Origin: Nemertoderma westbladi
Lineage: Eukaryota; Xenacoelomorpha; Nemertodermatida; Nemertodermatidae
DNA: 42,087 nt
NCBI GenBank assembly: GCA_032718475.1
Contig: JAUCBJ010003413.1
Location: forward strand, 1-42,087
Reading direction: 5' to 3'
Both the position numbers and the translations under genes were made by a program. Numbering within the stretch: the first letter of the stretch is position 1; every line of letters starts with the position of its first letter. The notes beneath the pieces are model-generated. The model was not told the origin of the DNA, made no database searches, and saw only the letters and a program-made list of their open reading frames with translations. This document shows, in pieces, positions 34,351-42,087 of the stretch.

Positions 34351-36803
34351 CCAGTACTTCCTCTCTACTCTGTGGGGTTCGCTATAGACCTGGTTTACCA
34401 GTACTTCCTCTCTACTCTGTGGGGTTCGCTATAGACCTGGTTTACCAGTACTTCCTCTCTACTCTGTGGGGTTCGCTATAGACCTGGTTTACCAGTACTT
34501 CCTCTCTACTCTGTGGGGTTCGCTATAGACCTGGTTTACCAGTACTTCCTTTTCTCCTCGGTGGGGTTCGCTATAGACCTGGTTTACCAGTACTTACTCT
34601 CTACTCTGTGGGGTTCGCTATAGACCTGGTTTACCAGTACTTCCTTTTCTCCTCGGTGGGGTTCGCTATAGACCTGGTTTACCAGTACTTCCTCTCTACT
34701 CGGTGGGGTTCGCTATAAACCTGGTTTACCAGTACTTCCTCTCTACTCTGTGGGGTTCGCTATAGACCTGGTTTACCAGTACTTCCTCTCTACTCTGTGG
34801 GGTTCGCTATAGACCTGGTTTACCAGTACTTCCTCTCTACTCTGTGGGGCTCGCTATAGACCTGGTTTACCAGTACTTACTCTCTACTCTGTGGGGTACG
34901 CTATAGACCTGGTTTACCAGTACTTCCTCTCTACTCTGTGGGGTTTGCTATAGACCTGGTTTACCAGTACTTCCTCTCTACTCTGTGGGGTTCGCTATAG
35001 ACCTGGTTTACCAGTACTTCATCTCTACTCTGTGGGGTTCGCTATAGACCTGGTTTACCAGTACTTACTCTCTACTCTGTGGGATTCGCTATAGACCTGG
35101 TTTACCAGTACTTCCTCTCTACTCTGTGGGGTTCGCTATAGACCTGGTTTACCAGTACTTCCTCTCTACTCTGTGGGGTTCGCTATAGACCTGGTTTACC
35201 AGTACTTCCTCTATACTCTGTGGGGTTCGCTATAGACCTGGTTTACCAGTACTTCATCTCTACTCGGTGGGGTTCGCTGTAGACCTGGTTTACCAGTACT
35301 TCCTCTCTACTCTGTGGGGTTCGCTATAGACCTGGTTTACCAGTACTTCCTCTCTACTCTGTGGGGTTCGCTATAGACCTGGTTTACCAGTACTTCCTCT
35401 TTACTCTGTGGGGTTCGCTATAGACCTGGTTTACCAGTACTTACTATCTACTCTGTGGGGTTCGCTATAGACCTGGTTTACCAGTACTTCCTCTCTTCTC
35501 TGTGGGGTTCGCTATAAACCTGGTTTACCAGTACTTCCTCTCTACTCTGCGGGGTTCGCTATAGACCTGGTTTACCAGTACTTACTCTCTACTCTGTGGG
35601 GTTCGCTATAGACCTGGTTTACCAGTACTTCCTCTCTACTCCGTGGGGTTCGCTATAGACCTGGTTTACCAGTACTTCCTCTCTACTCTGTGGGGTTCGC
35701 TATTGACCTGGTTTACCAGTACTTCCTCTCTACTCTGTGGGGTTCGCTATAGACCTGGTTTACCAGTACTTCCTCTCTACTCTGTGGGGTTCGCTATAGA
35801 CCTGGTTTACCAGTACTTCCTCTCTACTCTGTGGGGTTCGCTATAGACCTGGTTTACCAGTACTTCCTCTCTACTCTGTGGGGTTCGCTATAGACCTGGT
35901 TTACCAGTACTTCCTTTCTATTCGGTGGGGTTCGCTATAGACCTGGTTTACCAGTACTTCCTCTCTACTCTGTGGGGTTCGCTATAGACCTGGTTTACCA
36001 GTACTTCATCTCCACTCTGTGGGGTTCGCTATAGACCTGGTTTACCAGTACTTCCTCTCTACTCTGTGGGGTTCGCTATAGACCTGGTTTACCAGTACTT
36101 CATCTCCACTCTGTGGGGTTCGCTATAGACCTGGTTTACCAGTACTTCCTCACTACTCTGTGGGGTTCGCTATAGACCTGGTTTACCAGTACTTCATCTC
36201 CACTCTGTGGGGTTCGCTATAGACCTGGTTTACCAGTACTTCCTCTCCACTCTGTGGGGTTCGCTATAGACCTGGTTTACCAGTACTTCATCTCCACTCT
36301 GTGGGGTTCGCTATAGACCTGGTTTACCAGTACTTCCTCTCCACTCTGTGGGGTTCGCTATAGACCTGGTTTACCAGTACTTCCTCTCTACTCTGTGGGG
36401 TTCGCTATATACCTGGTTTACCAGTACTTCCTCTCTACTCTGCGGGGTTCGCTATAGACCTGGTTTACCAGTACTTCCTCTCTACTCTGTGGGGTTCGCT
36501 ATAGACCTGGTTTACCAGTACTTCCTTTCTACTCGGTGGGGTTCGCTATAGACCTGGTTTACCAGTACTTACTCTCTACTCTGTGGGGTTTGCTATAGAC
36601 CTGGTTTACCAGTACTTCCTCTCTACTCTGTGGGGTTCGCTATAGACCTGGTTTACCAGTACTTCCTCTCTACTCTGTGGGGTTCGCTATAGACCTGGTT
36701 TACCAGTACTTCCTCTCTACTCTGTGGGGTTCGCTATAGACCTGGTTTACCAGTAGGCCTACTTCCTCTCTACTCTGTGGGGTTCGCTATAGACCTGGTT
36801 TAC
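34351..36803 (+). repeat. 47-bp satellite array, about 52 copies
   Basis: A homogeneous head-to-tail array with unit ccagtacttcctctctactc, then tgtggggttcgctatagacc, then tggttta. Subtypes include tcatctccactc and ccttttctcctcgg, which recur in clusters. One 9-bp insertion of the gtaggccta type lies near 36756. Apparent frames such as GFAIDLVYQYF arise from the repeat and are not genes. It begins 107 bp downstream of the muskelin stop. Confidence 0.97.
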
Positions 36804-37641
36804 ATACGTATTTGGCGTACGTATTACGTATTACGTACGTATTTGGCAACCTTTTGGAAATGTTTAAAATACACCATAGTACTGGATTTGATACTAGCTA
36901 GGACATATATATATATTCTGAAAGGTAATTGGACGGGCTTTCCATTTCCGTGGTCACCAACCTAAAATACTTCTGATTGGCTAATAGCCAAATACACGAA
37001 ATTTTGATTGGTCCGTTCTTAAAATGTATCTCCTCCTACAATTTCGAGTATTTTGGCCTGAAAATTTGAGAGTAGACGGCACTGGCTACCGCTTTATAGA
37101 ATATTTAGAGGAACTTTTGAATTTCGTTTTCAAAATGATTTTATTGCACTTTTTGTGACACGAAGTCATGATCATTTTTATAGACCACACAGGCTTTAAT
37201 CTAACTTTACTCGAGAACTGGATCGAAATTCAAAAATCCATCTAAGGAAACTGTTCAGGTGAGGCAGGGCTTTCAAACAAAAAAATTAGCCAAATCGGAT
37301 AAAGATTAAAGGAGGAGATACGTTTTTAGTGACTAAAAGTGAACAAAAAATGAAATAGGAGTAAATGACAAAAATAAATTATCCTTTTTTGAACCTTCCC
37401 GCGCAAACTGTCTGTGAATATGAAAGAATGTCAGTTTAATAATCTCCGGCAGTAAGGATGATAAACTGAATAAAAATTTTGTTATGAGGTTTTCGGGGTC
37501 GGAGATTTTATTTCCGATGTCAATTTTTATGTTTGGTGGAATGTAGGATGTATGTCTGTTTGTCTGCTAGTTGTCAGTCCAATTATAATAAATCACATCA
37601 CGTACGGGTGGTTTCATTTCCAATGTTATTTTTTGAGTAAC
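36804..37641. other. Gene-free stretch with an inverted pair
   Basis: It begins with a tacgta-rich palindromic cluster (36803-36843). An inverted pair of about 20 bp (cttaaaatgtatctcctcct at 37018-37037, matched at 37310-37329 with a few mismatches) brackets about 310 bp and may be an old MITE. A palindrome ttggctaatagccaa lies at 36977-36991. No gene is supported. Confidence 0.45.
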
Positions 37642-37883
37642 CCCACCGGAAGTAAAATCGGCGTAATTAAACAATTCTATGGGATTTTGAAATATTTGAT
37701 ATAGAACGAAAAGTGCAAGTAGTGAAAAAAGCATTCAAGGCTTGGTCAGATTTTTTTAATAGTTTTACCATCGTATTCAACGACCTAAAAAATCCCACCG
37801 GAAGTAAAATCGGCGTAATTAGACAAATCTATGGGATTTTGAAATTTTGTTAGGGTACGAAAAGTGCAAGTAGTGAAAAAAGC
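37642..37883 (+). repeat. About 90-bp direct repeat, two copies
   Basis: The sequences at 37642-37732 and 37794-37883 share cccaccggaagtaaaatcgg, ctatgggattttgaaat and gaaaagtgcaagtagtgaaa. About 60 bp of unrelated sequence lies between them. It looks like a local duplication with a period of about 152 bp. Confidence 0.85.
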
Positions 37884-39037
37884 CCAAAATATCGAAAACG
37901 AAAAGTGATATTGGGAAGCCGAGTAAAGATCATTTGCAACTCCCTAAAATTTCGGTCTTAATGAAACAATAAAAAAAAAGATTTTTTTTCAAAAAAATCG
38001 ACTACCCCCCCCCCCCCCCCCCCCCCCCCCTTAATGTTTAGTAGGCCTAATGTTACAATTTTGGGATAAAGTTAAGTAGGCCTACTATTTGATTATTTAT
38101 CCACCAGGAGCCACCAGTAATCAGTTAAATACAATCGTCAATATTCATAACAGCGCCCTCTGAATACCACTGCACTGTGTTTGCGCTGACACAAACACAC
38201 TGGGCGTCATTAGGTATAATTATTTTTTTATTTATACTTGATTGTGCCATGAAGTCCAAAATGAATATTTATAGTGATATACCAGTTAGACAAGTTGCCA
38301 CTGCCCAGTTTACATTCCATCGGTACTTATATTAAATTAAATTTTACTTTTGTATCATTGTAATTACAATTTTTACTTAATTAAATATCAGGTTCTTTGT
38401 TTTTAATATTTTCATATGAAGTGCACAGTATTTTTTATTATTTTTTATTTGTTTTTTTTTATATTATTGCACACATCGAAGTTTTTACTGTATCGTTCTT
38501 AATAGAAAAATTTTAATCATAACGTGCCAACTAATTTTTTTTTAATGTTTATTTTTATTGCAATATGTAAAATTATCAACATTGTGATTTTTACTTACAA
38601 TCTACGTCGTATAATTTTGAACCCCACTATCTGATTATTGTTTATTTATGTTTGTAATATGTTTGTACCTATAATGTATGTAACTTACCTGCAGTACTTC
38701 ATAAAAGAAATATACGCATATGCGTAGAATCCTTATAGATTTGCCAGTTCATTGTGTTTTATAAGAATTTATGTGCTGTATGTATTAATTTTTATTTGCA
38801 TTTGGCGCATTAAACTAAACTAAACTATTGCTTTCTTACAATATTGCTTCTGACCCATACACAAACATTTGGAAAAGGCCTAACAGTTCGCTGATGGCTC
38901 TCACAATTCTTTCTGACTCGCCCCACATTTTTATTGTGGTTGTTACTTGGGTTTGCAATTTGACACAATTCAGCCACCATACATCTATTCAACAGAAACA
39001 CACAGTATGTCACATCTACTGTATAGGGCCTACTAAT
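37884..39037. other. Gene-free AT-rich stretch
   Basis: It contains a C run of 26 at 38005-38030 and very AT-rich DNA, ending with ttaaactaaactaaact (38809-38825), which looks like a transposon or retroposon 3' tail. A dispersed-repeat end, gactcgccccaca, lies at 38915-38927. No gene is supported. Confidence 0.4.
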
Positions 39038-39039
39038 TA

Positions 39040-39365
39040 CTCTGGAGTCCCGAATTACGGGGTGGGTGGAAAAATTACATTATGCTAATAGTCGGGGTGG
39101 CTGGAATAAACGTGGTGGGTGGAAAATTTTGAAAAACTTACTTAACATACAGTATAGGCGTACATGTACAGTAGTACCTACAGCTACCGGTGGTATACTC
39201 GGTACACGGTTTTGTTTTCTTTCACTTTCAACTCTCAATTATTATGAGAACAAACGTTATTATTAAAAAATTAATAGTCGGGATGTCTGGAATAAGAGAA
39301 TTATGGGTGGATTTTTTTTCAAAAAATATAGCCGTGTCGCCCCGCGTCTATTCGGGACTCCTGAG
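39040..39365. mobile_element. MITE with TA target site (Tc1/mariner-like?)
   Basis: The 326-bp element has ends ctctggagtcccgaa and the complement of ctcaggagtcccgaa (14 of 15 identical), each flanked by TA. Two internal half-copies share aatagtcgg and ctggaataa. A TA duplication fits Tc1/mariner, but a 2-bp site is weak evidence. No transposase. Confidence 0.55.
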
Positions 39366-39556
39366 TATACAACTAATTATATAAACGTGATCTATACGCC
39401 CGCTACGGCTGCACTGTCCTATATAATATGGGCTTGCTAAATAATTCAAATATATACCGCGGGATGGCGCATATGATCTATGGATTAATTGACAAAATCT
39501 TCATACATTTCACACAATATTTATTGATGACACCGAAGACATTTCGCTTATCTTAA

Positions 39557-41179
39557 GGTCCGTTCACATCCAATGGAACGGTAGACCGCGCGGTGTACCG
39601 CAGGGCCAGCGGTTCACCGCTGACTGTGAACGACCCAACAGGTAGTCGTGCGCTAAACCGCGCGGTTTACCGCAGCCCCTTTAAACAATGTTAAAACAAC
39701 TAGAAAGCCAGCAAGCTGGCTGGAAGGAGCCCGGGGGAAAAATCCTAGCCAAGACTATTACAAAGAACTATGTCAGTCAGCAGTAAGTAAACTAAAATTG
39801 TCTAAACTGCAAGGCGTTAGGGTAGCTGACTTTGTGGCTCGCCCCCACATAATAAAAAATGCAACTTAGCTACCACTAACAAAAATATAATATGAAGCAA
39901 ATAATTTCATTATCAAGCACGTTTACAAGATATAAGATACGGTTACCAAATATTTATAAAAAATTCCCATGATGCACAACCAGATAAATAACAACGAATA
40001 GAGCCAAATAACAAATTTAGTTTCCTTCTATAGGTATTAGCCCGTCGTCAAGCGGAATATCTCTTCCCAGTGAATCCCATGTGAATATGTAATATAGGTA
40101 TTCCTGCTAAGTTAGGCAGTAGGCCAGAGCGGGCTCCTTAAATACATGCAACTACTGTATTATAGTGTAGATCAACTATAAAACATAGGCAAACCATAGT
40201 GAGTAACAACTACAATAGGACACAACACACTGCTTTGTGTAACTAAAATTCATTCTCCTGATCCACCCCTTAACATAGCAGAGTGAGTAACCTTATTGTA
40301 GATATACCCTTAGGAAGCACTGGGAGAGCAATCAGCTTATGGCGTAATACATTAGAAACCAACAGCTTATGTGTGAGTAAACATTGCCTTTCCTTATAGC
40401 CTACTAGTAAAACTTGGCAACCAACACGTTTTACTATGACTGTATAACATATTAAGCCATATTTCATCATGAACACCAGCTGTTATTTTACCATTGCTTT
40501 TAATTTCGCGACAAAATAATGTCAAAAAACTAAATATATCGAATACCACACATATAATCGATCTGAAATTTTGTAACGCGATTATGAACCACCAAAGCAA
40601 TGTACTTGCAAAATTTCATCAAAATCGCCAGTCGGGAAGTGCCTGAACCTGGATAATTATCAGTCAGTCAGTGTTATATATCCTGAGATTTTTACAGAAA
40701 GTATCCCTGAGATTCTTACAGTAAGTATCCCGCTGTCAAGCGGGCTCCTAATTAATGTAATTTCCTGTTGAATTCACAGTCCACAGATAGACAATGGAAT
40801 CAGTTACCGCAACGGTACCGTTGGGTGTGAACGGGCTCCGGGTAGTGTACCGCTGGCTTACCGCTTCAATACCGCCAGACTACTACTACTAGGATCGGCA
40901 TGCTGCATTGCTGCTGCATTTTTAAGAATGCTGTGCCGGCTTATCCATATCCACAAAATTGCACCGCCACAACTCCCTATCACCCATGACATTTGCTAGA
41001 TCATCCGCATCTTCAAGGCCAGTGTCCTTTAAGATGCGTCTCAAGAAAGTCATGGGCTGTCCACCATGCTTATTCACTCCATGAGGCTGCCAAAGTACAA
41101 GATTATGCACTGGCTGGTCCTCACGGCGAAAGACTCAGACTACTTTACCGCTCACGCACCGTTTGATTTGAACGGGGCT
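39557..41179. mobile_element. Composite DNA-transposon-like element (PIF/Harbinger- or piggyBac-like ends)
   Basis: The left end ggtccgttcacatccaatgg follows ttaa (39553-39556). The right end, read in reverse, is agccccgttcaaatcaaacg and abuts ttaa (41180-41183). Related termini also occur inside: tgtgaacgaccc (39625-39636) and tgtgaacgggct (40826-40837), with accgcgcggt-rich sub-terminal sequence. The gtccgttcaca-type end is reminiscent of PIF/Harbinger (3-bp TTA/TAA target), while TTAA would fit piggyBac. The internal termini suggest nested insertions. No transposase remains. Confidence 0.5.
40922..41134 (-). pseudogene. C-terminal fragment of a non-LTR (LINE) reverse transcriptase
   Basis: The minus frame, open from about 41134 to the stop at 40922, encodes LVLWQPHG, GGQPMTF, KDTGL and a final MGDRELWR block. 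This is the pattern that ends many CR1/RTE-like reverse transcriptase ORFs (roughly LVLW-P-HG, G-P-T, DTGL, M-DR-WR). The catalytic RT domain is absent: a TGA interrupts at 41135-41137 and the transposon end follows within 45 bp. It is a captured or leftover LINE 3' end. A host gene is unlikely because nothing else of the protein is present. Confidence 0.6.
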
Positions 41180-41261
41180 TTAAGGGGGGTACGATACGCC
41201 TATACACCTAAGCCTACACATTCATGTACCGTAAGCCAATAGGCCTATACATGATTCTCAA

Positions 41262-41490
41262 TTAAATTATTGTTTTGGTCCCTATAAACCCGCTTATGTA
41301 AGTAACCTCTGCTTCTTTACTAACCTGCCTACATATTCAGTGTTACATAGTGAGTACTGAGTGGGGAACCACTTGGGGTCTTATTACTTTGTTGTACTTT
41401 TACAAACGTTTTAGGTTTCAATGGCGAGATATTCTAACCAAAACAATAAACAAAAGCTACAGTTTTATATTTGGGAGTAATCAACTGTGA
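41262..41490. mobile_element. Relic of the aaccaaaacaataaac MITE family
   Basis: Attattgttttggtcc near 41268-41283 and aaccaaaacaataaac at 41436-41451 are inverted relative to each other, with taacctctgcttctttacta in the left half resembling the element at 30701-31091. It is diverged and has no visible target duplication. Confidence 0.5.
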
Positions 41491-42087
41491 ACCACAACAC
41501 CATAACCCACCCCCAACAAGAGGGCGCAACCAAGGAAATGGGTAACGTACTGTTTGTACTAACTGTATATTATTATTATAATATCAATGTTATACCAGTT
41601 TCCTATAAAATAAATCACAAACTTCATTCACACCAATTTGATAACAAATATCCACGGTATATTACAATGATGGCACATGTTATGGAAATCGCCCCGCCCC
41701 ATATTATATAGCACGAATGAATATAGCATAGCATTGGTCATTATTAGGGGCATAAAATAATTAATTGAAGTAGCAAAAACAATAAACTAAGGATAGCATG
41801 TTATAACAATAATTACGTTAAAATAAAATGTTTTATAACTAATGTTGAGGCTACTACTAGTTAGGCATAAACTTCTGGCACCACAACAACACCATTATTA
41901 AGAGATTGACGTTGGTATTTATTTTATAATTACAAACATATTTTTTCGAAAAGTCGTCATTAACGCTTTCTAAAAGATTAATTTTTGCGATATACTTTGA
42001 GGGATTCTACGGTAACAAATTGCATCTATAAATAAAAATACCAACAGAAATCGATTCCTTATTGTAAACAGGTAACTAAATTAATGT
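41491..42087. other. Gene-free AT-rich end of the window
   Basis: A further related word, caaaaacaataaac, lies near 41775. No gene, RNA or tandem array is supported. Confidence 0.4.

Noticed and set aside
35643-36551. Open frames reading GFAIDLVYQYFLSTLW repeats
   Set aside because: These are phases of the 47-bp satellite (47 bp x 3 = 47 codons). No start context or conservation supports them.

Overview
This 42 kb window looks like repeat-rich, gene-poor nuclear DNA of an animal. It is AT-rich, has no bacterial-style operons, and carries many minisatellites, long G/C homopolymers, small inverted-repeat elements and one LTR retrotransposon of the BEL/Pao group, which is confined to animals. 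The frequent taggccta and accggta words and long poly(G) tracts remind me of marine invertebrates such as echinoderms, but that is an impression and not a proof.

Only one host gene is recognisable: a muskelin (MKLN1) homologue at 31925-34243 on the plus strand. It is intronless across its whole conserved length: discoidin-like domain, LisH/CTLH, kelch repeats and C-terminal region. It is interrupted by one in-frame TAG at the start of LisH. It carries a 21-bp in-frame minisatellite in a kelch loop. A hAT-type MITE ends 142 bp upstream of its start, and a 2.45 kb array of a 47-bp satellite begins 107 bp after its stop. It could be a working gene with an assembly error or readthrough, a natural null allele, or a young retrocopy.

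Layout: 1-6.5 kb holds a foldback element (about 155-376), a tRNA-derived SINE-like fragment (about 1670-1860), a hAT-like MITE with 8-bp target duplications (3228-3506) and a short gataaag repeat. 6.55-8.83 kb holds a 17-bp array followed by a 52/44-bp minisatellite whose first copies are inverted. 8.83-17.72 kb is a 3'-truncated BEL/Pao element (leader, gag, protease, partial reverse transcriptase) inserted into that minisatellite, which resumes at 17.72-18.58 kb. 20.82-23.69 kb is a 33-bp minisatellite open in all forward frames. 26.0-26.6 kb is a foldback element with C-rich arms. 28.7-31.8 kb has three MITEs, two with clear target duplications (9 bp at 30701-31091, 8 bp at 31248-31782). 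34.35-36.80 kb is the 47-bp satellite. 37.0-41.5 kb has more inverted-repeat elements, including a 1.6 kb composite that contains the C-terminal tail of a non-LTR reverse transcriptase.

The genes do not form a pathway. The window is one host gene in a field of nested transposons and tandem arrays. The main interest lies in the state of the muskelin gene and in how these arrays and elements arose around it.
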